64,000 bases of DNA from Mycteria americana (Eukaryota > Chordata > Aves > Ciconiiformes > Ciconiidae). The notes under the pieces were generated by a model. The model saw only the letters and a program-made list of their open reading frames with translations, did no database searches and was not told where the DNA came from. Shown here in pieces: positions 37,301 to 48,890 of this stretch. Location of the stretch: contig NC_134370.1 in NCBI RefSeq assembly GCF_035582795.1, forward strand, positions 52,687,501 to 52,751,500. The letters are read 5' to 3'. Every line of letters begins with the position of its first letter. The first letter of the stretch is position 1. A program made the translations under genes and the position numbers.

Positions 37301-39304
37301 ATGGCTTATTATAATTTTTTCTAGTTGCGTTTTATTATCTACGGCTTAATGCATGTGACATAAAACTAGAAAGAGATCCATCTCTTCTGTTGTAATTTGA
37401 CTTCTTTCTGCCAGAGAAAGAAGAGAAGAATTGGTAAGTTGATAAGTTTAGGGGGAAAAAGGCTTGATGGATAATATGGAATGTCCTCTAGAAAATTTCT
37501 TACTGGTTTCTGCAACACATGGTACTTTAGCACACATAATTAAAAAAAAAAAAAAAAGAGGCAAGCAAGCTAATGAACCAAGAATGGTTTACTACTTAAG
37601 ATAATTTTTTTATTTGTTTTTTTAAAATTAATGCCTCTTAATTTTTGGTAGAAATTAATAAAGGAAGGGCCATTTGTTTATAAACAGGTTTCCCATCCCC
37701 CATGCTAAAACTATGGCACTTCTTTTCTCTTTCTTTTGCTAAAGCATCTGGGGCTCAGTGGAATAAGCCTATGGATAAGTTAAATGAAATGTTACATTTC
37801 TGCATTGTCAGATGTCTGTCAACTGCTAATAAGAATAATATTAAATAAATCCTTTAGGCTCTAACTGCATGGCTTACAGCAGGGTTAATGACTGATGTAT
37901 GGCAAGTTCTTCATTTTGAATTGACAGCTTATCCCAAATGAAAAAAAAAAGAAAAAAAGTGGTGTTAGTGATGTTAGTTAAGATAGCTATATTATCTATA
38001 GGTAAAAGTACGTATATTTATAGCTGTATAAACATATAAATAATATAGACATATAGATAACAGATGCAGTATAGATATACCTATATATTACATATAGATT
38101 ATATAAACATATACTACCTATATACATTTCAACAAGTATATCAACTTTTTTTTTCTGTCCATATAAACATGTGCTTGTATTTTTTATATTTATAATACCT
38201 CTTTTCTAATGTATTTGACTTCTAGTTATTAAAATGTTTGCTCATTTCTTTGCATGTTACTTTGTAAGCTGCTCAAAAATAATAGCAGATGTGGGGGGAT
38301 TGTGCTCTTTCTTATTAATGGGAAGGACAGCCGGCAAATTAAAATCATCAGTTTTAGGGACCAAAGTAGGAAATTCCACTGTAGAGAATCATATTTTTCT
38401 TATTGTCTACATTTTATGAGAAATTGTATCTGTGGAAAATATTTATCTGACTTCAGCTGAAGAATATATGAGATGGGTAACAAATATGTGATAATCTTAT
38501 GTACTTAACTATCTAGCATGACATTTAATTTTTTTTCAGTCTATGGCAAGGTTACTTTTATTGTAGTTCAGGTGCTTCATAATGTTGCCTTCCTTAAACC
38601 TTGCAAAAGATCTAATTCAGTGAAGAAGACAAAAAAATCTAGCACTAACATACTGCTATTTTCTCTTTATTAATTTCTCCCAATAGTTTAAGACATGGAG
38701 GAAGAGGTGGGGATGGGGGGGTAGTTTGGTTAATAGGTTGGTTGGTTTGGGGGATTTTTTTTTTTTTTTTTAGATGACTTTTGATACCAGCTACCATGCA
38801 GATACATGTTTGTGTGCTATACAGCAGGGCAGATTCAAGACATCTGTTAGTAGGAAAACTTACAAAGTATACTGTGTGTATACTGGTAGCTTTCAGTAAC
38901 AGATTACATTTGTCACTAAATTTTACAGTATTTTCCATGTGTAAATATGTTTTCTTTAATATATTCTGTTGAAGTTTGTTTCTAGATGATAAGGCTGTGT
39001 AAGAACTCACTTTGTGGAAAAAATGTTTTTCCCCTCATGGTGGAATATTAAAGTTGCTCACAAATGCTCTGCAGTACAAATGAGAACTGCAAAATATACT
39101 TTTTAGAGGTATTACAGTATGTTTGTGTGTTTTGGATTCTAAGACAACTATAGCTAATTTCAGAGCAGAGTGTAGATGTATCTGGCCTAGATGATGTGTC
39201 TCAGATGAGAGAATTAATTAGATGGGGAATTCCAGGGCTGGATTATGTGAACAGAAAGTGAATCAACTTCTCTTCAGTTGATCTGTTAAGTTCTTTTTAA
39301 GATT
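31301..39304. other. Intron-like or intergenic DNA; AT-rich simple sequence
   Basis: No gene is supported. A triplicated TCTAGA-containing 9-mer lies at about 32,799-32,826, next to a TA-rich stretch at about 32,870-32,890. An 8-bp-stem inverted repeat, GTCTCTCT/AGAGAGAC, lies at 35,260-35,277. Poly-A lies at 37,542-37,557 and poly-T at 38,755-38,771. A degenerate TATA/TATAGA-rich stretch covers about 37,980-38,115. Confidence 0.5.
37980..38115. repeat. Degenerate TA-rich repeat
   Basis: About 135 bp is made almost entirely of TATA, ATATAGA and TATAAACATA words with very little G or C. It is a decayed dinucleotide-type microsatellite and probably an easily melted region. Confidence 0.7.
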
Positions 39305-39410
39305 AGTAAAATTATTGCCATTTTACAGGTGTAGAAACTGATGTAGAAAAATGAAGTTACTTCCATAATTTTGTAGGAGCCTTTTGAAACACATATGTGG
39401 ACCCATGCAA
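39305..39410 (-). mobile_element. MIR-like SINE relic
   Basis: The plus strand reads ATTATTGCCATTTTACAGG, then TGTAGAAACTGATGTAGAA, then GAAGTTACTTCC. This follows the reverse complement of the MIR core and 3' part, where CCATTTTACAGATGAGGAAACTGAGGC is followed by AAGTAACTTGCCC. MIR is an ancient tRNA-derived SINE found across amniotes; birds keep a few thousand very diverged copies. Beyond about 39,380 the match fades. This is pattern recognition only; no alignment was run. Confidence 0.45.
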
Positions 39411-41330
39411 ACTAGAAAGCTAAGAGTGCCAAGCCTATTAATTTAACTACATTGTGGGTGTCTATGGGGCTGGAGTACCAATTAAGCATCTCCCTGTGTT
39501 GTCAGGCAGACAAACAGCCATAATCTTTCCAGGTCAGCTCTGTGTATGGATAAATATCTGCTACACTTAAAATACAGCTATTATTTGAACAGAGTGTGTT
39601 CCAGTATGTAAATTTATGACCCACTTTACAGAGTTTAGATGTGCTTTGTTAAGTTCCTGAGATTCCTCCTTCCCCTCTTTCCACTTTCTTAAGTAAAGTT
39701 TTGACTTTGCCTGCCATAGCTGGAAACATTGAGCGAAAGGAGGGGGGAGAGGGAAAGATTTGAAGCAAGTGTTGTTTCGTGTCCCACTGAAATGCAAGCT
39801 GACTCCTGTTGTGTCAGGATGTACAAGCAGGAGGAAAAGAATAGAGAAGTATGTGAGCAGAGGTGAAGAACTGTCATTGCCCTCCACAACTAAATAGGCA
39901 GAGTAGTCTGATGTCATTGTGACCATAGGAACAAAAAACCCCACAGAGATGCTAGGCTTGATTACATCAGTTCATAAAATTGTCTGGTTTCCTCTTTGCA
40001 CTACCGGCTCTGGTGCAAAAGCCGATGTAATGCAAGCACACTTAGTAAAAGTGCAAGCAACCATGTTGTATTTTTTTAGCTTCAGAGAGGATTCTTTGTT
40101 ACTGAAGGCAATGGTGATTTTGCCACTCATTAAAGTACCTTTAATAACAGTTGACCAGATGACGTTCAGCTGGACTGGCAGAGACACATTTCCATCTTTT
40201 GATGCTGCTTCTAGCAAGATCCATAGTTGAAATGTGAAATCTTACTTCTTCATCCTCTTTTACATATACACGGGAACTTGAATAGAGAAGAATGGAAGTC
40301 CTGCATGATTTTAATGCGTTGAAATGTGCAAATGTATTTCCTTTTTTGTAGTTGTTGAACTTCCTGCTTATTCTGCCAGTGTATATGAGAATTTGAATGG
40401 GTCCCATTAAGAATGCTTATTGAAGCAGGATTCCCAGCTTGCTTCAGTGAGGGGCTTTGGCTCAGTTAGGACACCTAGACTGGCTGATCCTGAAACCTGC
40501 TGTTTATCTTTTGCAACTTGTTTCAGGAACATGGGTAAAAAAAGGTGCATTCTTGCAGAGCTGTTTACAAAATGAGAGCTTGAATCTGTATTGATGTAGG
40601 TTAATGATACAGGAATATATATTATGATTAACTTATCTTGGGGTTTACTAAACATTTATTTGTGCTGAAAAATTTTTAGACTGTCTCTGTTAAATGGTAG
40701 CTATCCATGTAAGATTGGTTATCCTGTACTTTAAATCTGAATTTCATACTTTACCAACATAGTTTTGGAAATGTTTAGAATGTGGTTTTGGCAAATAATG
40801 AGAAGGTGTATACTTAGTAATGCTTGTAATAGAAGTGAACCATTAAGGAAGTTGTGAAGAGAATATACGTTTAGCACATGAGAAATGGCAGTAACTATTC
40901 TCCATTATTGTAAGCTATTTGTATAGTATAATGATAAATGTGGAGGAGGAGAGTCAGTCTTGGAGAGGAGCTTAGCATTGTGAAGAAGTGAGTGCACGCT
41001 GGGTCATTTTGCCACCAAAAGGCTATAACCATGTAAGCATAAACATCGGTTTGTCACACTTACCGGAATCGTTGGGCATTTCTCCTTTAAAACTCTGTCT
41101 TGCCTGCTTTTGAAAAAGTAGAGTTAGGCAGTTTAAAATTTTGTTTCTTATGCTATAAAACAGCTAAGAACCTTCTGTTAATAGCATACTAGGACTGTTC
41201 TGTCATTTACAGTAGGAAATAATTTTGCGATGTAGTTCATTCTCAAATTAGAAAAAAAACCAACTGCCCACAAAAGGCAGCAGGGGATAGAAATGTATAG
41301 TTTTCCAAAGTATATAGGAAAGTTATGTTT
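39411..41330. other. No supported gene
   Basis: The stretch has only short overlapping open frames on both strands (up to 125 codons at 39,567-39,944, minus) with no recognisable domain or repeated structure. Confidence 0.5.
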
Positions 41331-41365
41331 AAAAAAAAAGGGGGGGGGGGGGGAGGAGGAAGAAG
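41331..41365 (+). repeat. Homopurine tract A9-G14-(AGG/GA-rich)
   Basis: Nine A residues are followed by fourteen consecutive G residues (41,340-41,353), then purine-only sequence to 41,365. The G-run could form quadruplex or triplex structures and is a likely sequencing or assembly error hotspot. Confidence 0.85.
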
Positions 41366-42199
41366 CAAGCATTTGAATTTCCGTGGAAGCTCTGTGTTTA
41401 TGTAAAGTACAGCAGCTGCACTGCAAACTCCCCTCTCTGGATGACCTCAGTCCTGAACAAGACAGACTGTTCTGGGTGCAGGTGTGATTACTGAATTATT
41501 TGTTCTGTTTTAGTGTCAGTCAGTTACAGTGAGGTATTCTGGGTAAAATTTGTATTCACTGAAGAAAGTGAATTGGTATATTTGGTATTCCACAGTTCAC
41601 TATGTGCCTTCCTGCTATTGCAGAAATAGTTTATTTTATTCTGTTGAATTACATTAGTTAAATAGGACAAACAAGAGGAAGTGACTCCAGTAACAACCTC
41701 TGAATACATCAGGCAGGCAGGCAGAAAGGCAAGATTGGACTGAAGATGGTACAGGACATAAAAGACAGTTTTGACGGCTGACTTGTGATCTTTTTGAAGA
41801 GGTTTGTATATGCTGTTTGAATTGGGAATTTTAAGTTTCTTCTCCATGCTTCATGAGAAATAGAGCTGTGAAAAACGCTCACTTGTAATGCATGCATGTC
41901 CAGTCAGCCTTGGTTTGAATTTGACTGTTCTTGTGAAGCTGTCAGTGGTTAGCTAAGCTACCTTAGATCACATTGGTCTTTTCCAGGTGTCAATACCTAT
42001 TTATATATTCTGCATGCTTTTTGTCTCTTACCAGTTTATGAGGTTTTATAGAAAGATCCTGTTCCTTCATTTGTGTTTGGTGTAGACGGCCAGAGAGTAG
42101 GACTACATGTACTGAAACATGGCTACTTTTCTGACGCTTGTTTCCAACCAAACAAGTCCAGTCAGGCTATGTGGGGAATCCAGGTTCCCGAGCACCTGA
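41366..42199. other. No supported gene
   Basis: Unique-looking sequence. The only repeat is a short (GGCA)n at about 41,711-41,724. Minus-strand frames of up to 107 codons are unrecognised. Confidence 0.5.
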
Positions 42200-42468
42200 T
42201 TTTCTTTTTCTTTTCTTTTTCTTTTCTTTTTCTTTTCTTTTCTTTTCTTTTTCTTTTCTTTTCTTTTTCTTTTCTTTTTCTTTTCTTTTTCTTTTCTTTT
42301 TCTTTTCTTTTTCTTTTTCTTTTCTTTTTCTTTTTCTTTTTCTTTTTCTTTTTCTTTTTCTTTTTCTTTTTCTTTTTCTTTTTCTTTTTCTTTTTCTTTT
42401 TCTTTTTCTTTTTCTTTTTCTTTTTCTTTTTCTTTTTCTTTTTCTTTTTCTTTTTCTTTTTCTTTTCT
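42200..42468 (+). repeat. 269-bp pure-pyrimidine microsatellite, (TTTTC)/(TTTTTC)n
   Basis: The tract is uninterrupted C and T on the plus strand. The left part (to about 42,323) mixes TTTTC pentamers with TTTTTC hexamers, often alternating as an 11-bp unit. From 42,324 to 42,461 it is 23 perfect copies of CTTTTT. Open frames of Phe/Ser/Leu repeats across it (up to 149 codons) are artefacts. Long homopurine-homopyrimidine tracts can form intramolecular triplex (H-DNA), stall polymerases and vary in length. Confidence 0.97.
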
Positions 42469-45385
42469 ATGTGCGTAGGATGTAGGCTTTTCAGTGTCTT
42501 GGAAGAATCAGCAGAGATCTAGAACCCACAAAAAGCAAGTCCTTCTAGAAAGATGGGTGTAGTTTTCTCCAAATAATTAATAAGAAATTCAATGGCTGCT
42601 TTGGCAACCATTAAAGAGAGAACTATTCACCATAAGATGTATGACTTCAGCAGCTAAGTCCACCTAACCCTTTTAGAAGGTTCTCCCTTTTATTACCTGA
42701 AGTGCAATAAAGGGATATAGTGTTCCAGATGAGCTGTAATCCTATAAGGGTTACAGAGGATGGTAGCAATAGTATTACTCTGCATTTGAGATCTCAGTCT
42801 TCTATGGATGCACTATCCTGTTACTTCTCTGTAAAACCATGGTAGTGGCATGACTGTTGGCTTCATGTGAGGCACAGAGCATTAGTACAGAAATGTGTTT
42901 GAGAATTTGATAAAATTTATTTTTAAATAAAAATGGATTAACAGTAAGATGCCTATGCAAATAGCAATGTACTCATAAACACTTTTCCCTTATGTTAAAT
43001 GAGCATGCTATTGCACTGTGTGCTTTATTAAGTAAGAAACAGATGAAAAATGGAAGGAGTTTGCTGAGGCTGACTGATTTTAAATTCTGGTTCTTGTTTC
43101 TGATCCAGTGCAATTTCTTTAAATGATGTGACCCTAACTCAAGACATATAGGGAAATAGATCAGATATCTCTGAGGTTTTAAGAAGGGTTTTAGGTGACT
43201 CAGGAATGATAAACTAGCTTGATTGTCTGGTACAAGTCAAATGAATGTGTAATCCAGTGTACTGATAGTATAGCATGGTTCTCTTGAGCATAAGAATTGT
43301 CTGCTAGCTATTTTTCTTTTAAACCATCTGAAGTGGACAGATCTTCCTTGTGAAATTGGTAATGCATTCATGGTAGGACTTGGAAACATATCAACATTTC
43401 TTACGGTGGGAAGTAGTTGAAGAGGGATTGGGCAGGGTCAAGGACAGCTCAAACACCACCCACTACTGTTGGTATTGGGAGTAGTGAGACACTGCAGTAA
43501 ACAGCTGGTATTTCTCTGAGTCATTCATTTTGCTGTTCCCACCTCATCACTCTGTCTAGAGTGTGTGGGTGGCCAGGTACGTTTCTAGGCAGGGAAGTCA
43601 TTAAAATTGATGTCACAAATCACAGTCATGTTATGGGGAAAGAGGACATGGTTGCATCCGTCTCTTATCCCTTTTAAAGCCTTTATGCACTCATCTACCT
43701 GATGTCTGTGACCATCAGTAAAAAGAATAGGGGAACGACATATAGATGGCCATTACTGTGCCTCACAAGGATAGGATAGCTCACCTGTTTGTTAGTATGC
43801 CAAGCACTAGGCTACAGACCCATATTAAGGTGCAGGAGGGTTTTTCCCAGAAACAGAACTGTGAATGTCTTTGTATTTATGTATTTATTTGCCTGTCTGC
43901 TTTCTGGAGGGTAGATGCTGGTTTTAGGTTAATGGAGGTTGATCTGATGCATTGAGGGCATAAAGGTTAGGTGTGATACAGTTAGGGCCATGTTGAACTT
44001 CAGCAGGTAATACGGCTTGTGCTTGAATCACTTCTGCCTCCTGTTGAGAAAAATGGGGTGCAATAATATAGTATCCAGGCCGTGTCTCTTGGAGCTTGCT
44101 GAAGGTCACAAGTTAGCTTAGAGTTCATGGTGTGCTAGCTATTCTGCACTAATTGCTTGTGTGTATGTTCTTAACACCAGTGTTGGACACTTTGCTTCAG
44201 AAAAGGCACCTCCGTGTAGAAACTTAAGGCAAGGTTGCTGCCTTAGCATGAAGTTACGGTAACCTGGAATAGTGTTCTGTATATATGTTCTTTTGTTAGA
44301 TTGTATAAGGTAGAGCATGGTCATCCTGCTTATTTTAATAACAAAATCTGACTCATCTGAGGCCATGGTGGCCAGCTGAAAAAAGACTTTGAAATACCTC
44401 AGTAAGTGGGGTAGTGTCATTCAGACAAGTTGCATATAACTTGAGCTAAATAAGAATTGTTTCTTTATGACCTTTGAACTTGTTTGCATGTTTTTTAAAA
44501 CGATGTTCTTTCAGGTAAGACAGTGAAGTCTCTACCTGCTCCAGAAGGAAAGGGTCTGGAAAGAAAATGAACTCTGCCTTTGGCAAATAAGTATCAGGTA
44601 ACAGTGGCAGTGGGAGAGCTTCTTCATTTTTAAGTTATTTATCTGAACCAGTCTTGATGAACTGAGTTACACCTGAATTTGGAGTTACAGATTCAGAGGA
44701 AGGAAATTCTTTTCATGTCTTAAGCTCTTAGTCACTGAAACCATAAAAGTGGCTGCTTTTCATTTTTGTGTAAAGTGCTGTTGCTTTTGATATGCAAATG
44801 GTGCACTGTACCGTATAACCTCAGTCTTCTAGAGAGCAAAAGGAAGGGCAGAGAAAAATGTGTGTGGTGCAGGAATTCAAATGATATGGAAATAGGGTTC
44901 CTACTCTCTTTCACAATTCAGTCCTAAATTCTAAAAAAGCCAAAAGAGATCAAATCAGTTTGGACTCTGAGGGCAAGGATTGCCCTGTGTGATAGGGGAC
45001 GTTTGAGAATTTCTGCATGTAATGAATATAAAAGGTAACTGAGCCAACTGAATGTTAAAGCAGCTGTAGTGAGCAGTAATAGAACTGAGTGGGTTGTAGC
45101 TGAGCGACAGCTCATCATATAATCATCATGTTTTCCACTTAGAGCATCTCTGAAAAACAAGAAAGATGGTTTAATTCTTTTTTTGTCTTCCTCTAACAAG
45201 AGATTTTGAGTAATTATTTTTTGGAAAACCTTCATTGACATCTGGGCTATAGATATATATTTTGAGTGATAGAATAGTTATTGTCTATGGTTCAAAATAT
45301 ATTCTCCCTCCCCCACCTCATTAAATCATACAGAGAATTTCCCCTAGTCATTTTTCTTTTTCCTTAATCGTCTTCTCTTGTACAG
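42469..45385. other. No supported gene
   Basis: AT-rich sequence without a recognisable gene. At 44,510-44,590 an acceptor-like TTCTTTCAG abuts GTAAGACAG, so one site could serve as acceptor or donor. A second GTAACAG donor-like site follows at about 44,599. No frame there is convincingly open. Confidence 0.5.
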
Positions 45386-45520
45386 AGGTCAGATTTGCTC
45401 TGCTGGCATTTCACGATGCAGAAGTAATCACTTACCAAAGCACAGACTTTTGCGTGTTTCAGTGTCTTTGACGCTCTCCATTCTTTTTCCTGCCCACCCC
45501 TCACCCTTGAGAAGCTGCCG
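45386..45520 (+). other. Exon-like block, 135 bp (candidate internal exon)
   Basis: A very long pyrimidine tract ending in TCTTCTCTTGTACAG precedes the block, and it ends in GCCG|GTAAGA. Only one frame is open throughout (44 codons, starting at the second base); the other two hit stops. The block holds several CpG dinucleotides in a CpG-poor neighbourhood, which can mean selection or a younger origin. Joined to the 80-bp block at 30,221, the open frames are in phase. The peptide is Ser/Leu/Arg-rich and unrecognised. The minus strand also carries a strong donor (CTTTG|GTAAGTGAT, complement of about 45,427-45,440), so an antisense exon is possible. Confidence 0.25.
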
Positions 45521-48500
45521 GTAAGAAGCACAGATGGGCGGCAAACCAAGCAGCTCTCTGAATGCAGTCTGTTGAAATTACCATGGCTCAGCCCATACAG
45601 TGTTGATGTGGCAGGCCATAGTCCGCCTTTCTTCTCTCTCAATCCTCAGTTCTAAGAAGCTGATTGAGGAGAAACAATGCTTCCGTGATTATATAAAGCA
45701 GTACCAGGTTCCTAGTTTTTACAGGAAGCCCTCACTAACCTCCAAGTCAATCTTTTTTTTGTGTTATTGGAAGAGCGGCAACTGGAAAATGACTTTATTT
45801 CGTGAATTAGGATTTAAAGGAAAATAGGTCTCATGAGATGAAGCTAAAATCAGTAAGAGACTGCGTTATGCTGTGAGTCTTTAGGCATCAGTATGTACTG
45901 CATGCTCTAGTTTTGCATTATATTTTCTCATCCAGTAGTGACCAGGAAGGTCCTATCACACCTGATCAGATACTTCGAAATACGGTGTAGTACTACTCTT
46001 CATTAGTGGGCTTTGGAGCTTGTCAGGTTTTGTATCTAGAGGTGTGTTTTATAGTTAATAAAGTACGATCCTTTTAAAAATGAAATTGCATTTGTTATTT
46101 ATAAAGGTGAAGCTGTCCTATGAAGTTGATGAAGGGCGAGAAGGGCGAAAGAAGAAGTCGTCTTGAGGGGCAAAGCTATGGGTGTGTTTTTCCTGCGAAG
46201 TCAGCAAGCTGTGTGGTTGGTGTAGAGTGCAAGAGTAACTTGAATTGCTTGCATTTTATATGCTTTTAGAAGAGGGTAGCTCAGTTTGCAGTTACAATGC
46301 ACTCCATTTATTGGCTAAAGTTTGTACAGCTCTCTAGCAACAGGTTTTCCTAATGGTGTTCACCATTGAAGTGTCTGTATGCTTATAAATTACTTTGCTG
46401 ATAGCTTTCAGAGAAAGTTCATAATGTAGCTTTGTTCAGTTACTGTTGTGGGGTTTTTACATGTGTATAAAATTTAGAAATAGCTTTTTCTCAGAAATTT
46501 ATTGCAGATAAGTTAATTAGAAATCATCAGTAATTAAGATACATTTCAAATAAAAGTCATTCATCTTCTACCACCTAGGAATGAATGAAGGATATACTTT
46601 TAGATTAGTAAAAGGTATAACTTTGTATGCCCATAATGGAGTATGATAGAAAAGAGTTGTGATTAGAAACCGATCAGTGACTTTGATTAGTGAAAATGAC
46701 TAGTGATTAGGCACTAGTTCAAGATCTGTCTTCTTGTACCAAAGTCCGAGAGGTTCACGGGAAATGATAATGAACAAGCAAGGCAGGTTTATATATATAT
46801 GTGCATACACATTCATATATAGAAATATATTTTATATAGATATATTTTTAAACTGCAACACATTCTAATGTGAAAGTTTTCAAACCACAAAAAATGAGAA
46901 TCCACAGGTAAAAGTCAGTTACTCTTAGCTTTGTTTAAAGATGAGAGGTATTGATTAATCTTCCCCTGAGATTTTTGTTTGTTTGCTTAGTAACAGAGTT
47001 CACAGTATTTAAAGGATGTTTATAGGTGAAGTTCATGGAAAATTTTCTCTGACCTCACTGAAGTTAAGATTTCTTCCTGTGTGTTCCAAAAGATCTCAGA
47101 AACACTGTTGTGTTGGTGACAGGTGTTTTCTTTTGTGTGAACAGTCTAATGATGTCAGTAAAACTAATCATGGAAGTAGATTTGTGTGAGTTTAAACTCT
47201 TCTAAATTCAGGACAAAGTAAATGAATACATGATTTTAAAAGTAACCTTTTCATATGTTAAGCCAAATGATAATTATTTTGAAACCTACCTCAATGCATT
47301 TGCTGACTTTGTATTATTCACAAAGAAAATTGTACTTTAATATTTTATGTTAGCACTGATGGTGATGTCAGAGAAAAAACCCTTAGAATTTGAATTTAAT
47401 GTTTGTGATTTAGGGTACAGTACAATTCTTGAGAGTTTGTAAGAAAAAAGTGAATTCATATGCTAACAAAAAACCAGGACACACCATACTAAATATTCTT
47501 TACAGGATTTGTATTTTAGTTTACAGACAATCTTTATTTGATCATTTTATGTGGGTTTTGTTTCAATTTTCTGACTGTAAAGGGGAAAAAAGCATTTTTC
47601 AGAAACTAATTTGGAAGTCCTGTAACTGGTTTACATAGGGAAAAATAATTAAGATTTGAGTTACATGTCTCAGGGTTTTTGTATGTGCAGAAACGTGACA
47701 TCATTTTTATTCCCTGAAACTTACTCCTTTAATGAAAGTAAGGCTACAGAATGAGCTTTTATTGAGCTAATAGGTGAAATCAGACAACTTCATATTTAAA
47801 AACCAAAACCATTTTCTTCATAAAGTTAAACAGCAGTGGTATGACTTTATCAGGCTAGGCACTTTAAGTATAAAATCTAACCCTTTTTTCCAAGGTATTT
47901 TCCCAGTATTGGAGTTCTTCTGGTTCCTATTTCTTAAGATGTTCTAATCCAAGTGTATACATAGTTACGTAGTCAAGATCTACTTCTGGAGTTCAATTTA
48001 GATCCATACCATTTTTAACTTGCAAAGAACCCCTTAGAAGCTATTTAATTGAGAATTTTGAGCTTTCAATGGCTAGTAAAAAAAGAACTACTTATTTGAT
48101 GGCATTTTAAAAAAATGAGTATGTACCATAAACTGTAGGTGTTCACAATATTGGGGAGATAAAAACAAGTTTTATGATCTTGTATTTCTCAGTCCTGTTT
48201 CCAGAGACTTGATGAGAGTAGCTGGCTGTATTTCTGACAGCACAGAAGAGTCAGGTTAATTTAATGATGTGTAGCTAGGCAGTCAAATAATTTAGTCTTT
48301 CTTACTCTTGGTAAAATGTTCCTTGGCTGTTGGAGAAAAGGAAGATGTTCCAATCCACTTCTGTTGCCCCAGTTTTCTAGGACAGGTAGGATTGGTGCTA
48401 TTTCCACAGATTTTTATTTGTGAGATTGCTAAGAAATGTGCAGACACGTATTTGGAAATTTCTTTGAAACACGAGTGGTGTACAAGATGCAGCTAAAGCC

Positions 48501-48597
48501 CTCAGACCTAAGCTCCAACCCAGCTTACTTTTATATTAAAGGTGAAGAATGATTTTCCAGCTGTCACCACATTAGAAGGTACCTTTCTGTTCCCCAG
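45521..48597. other. No supported gene; short CpG-bearing islet
   Basis: Mostly AT-rich. At 46,107-46,166 there are 19 open codons ending in TGA, with a tandem GAAGGGCGA duplication at 46,131-46,148 and unusual CpGs, but the sequence before it is a poor acceptor. A TA-rich microsatellite lies at about 46,787-46,850. Nothing else is recognised. Confidence 0.5.
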
Positions 48598-48890
48598 GGC
48601 CAGCAGGGCACCAGCGCTGCAGAGCAGACTTCAGTTCTGCCCTCAGTACAATTGCAGTGGGCTGACCTGTAACCAGCTCAATTGCCGTACATCGAAGCTG
48701 TGGATCTACAAAAGAGGAGAGCTAATCTGAAAGGTCGCTGGTACTGAAGAAAAGAGATTCTTTACCCCACTTGCTTCATGTTGCCTACTTTGTACTGGCT
48801 ATGGTGTTTTTGCAGACCCTTCTGTGAGCTGGTTCAATCCAGCACAAAATTCTTCTAGACAAAATAAAGTAGCAGGGGTTTTTTTTGTTG
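48598..48890 (+). other. Terminal-exon-like block with stop and poly(A) signal
   Basis: The block follows CCTTTCTGTTCCCCAG, an acceptor-like site. The first 140 bp are clearly richer in G and C than the surroundings. One frame, starting at the second base, stays open for 44 codons to a TGA at 48,731-48,733; it is the frame that would follow from the 45,386 block. AATAAA lies at 48,863-48,868. A G/T-rich stretch (GGGGTTTTTTTTGTTGG) follows about 8 bases later, resembling the downstream element of a cleavage site. No in-frame ATG exists in any of the candidate blocks, so coding potential is weak; a noncoding RNA 3' end or chance are both open. Confidence 0.25.
48863..48868 (+). terminator. Candidate polyadenylation signal AATAAA
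   Basis: A canonical hexamer with a T/GT-rich tract just downstream. AATAAA is common in AT-rich DNA; the downstream element and its position after an exon-like block make this one more credible than most in the window. Confidence 0.3.

Noticed and set aside
42073..42522. Frames of 149 and 115 codons rich in Phe, Leu and Ser
   Set aside because: They are direct translations of the pyrimidine microsatellite; the repeat alone explains them.
48797..48845. tRNA-like B box (GGTTCAATCC) with an upstream A-box-like segment
   Set aside because: The A box lacks required positions, no acceptor or anticodon stem can be formed, and a single B-box match is expected by chance.
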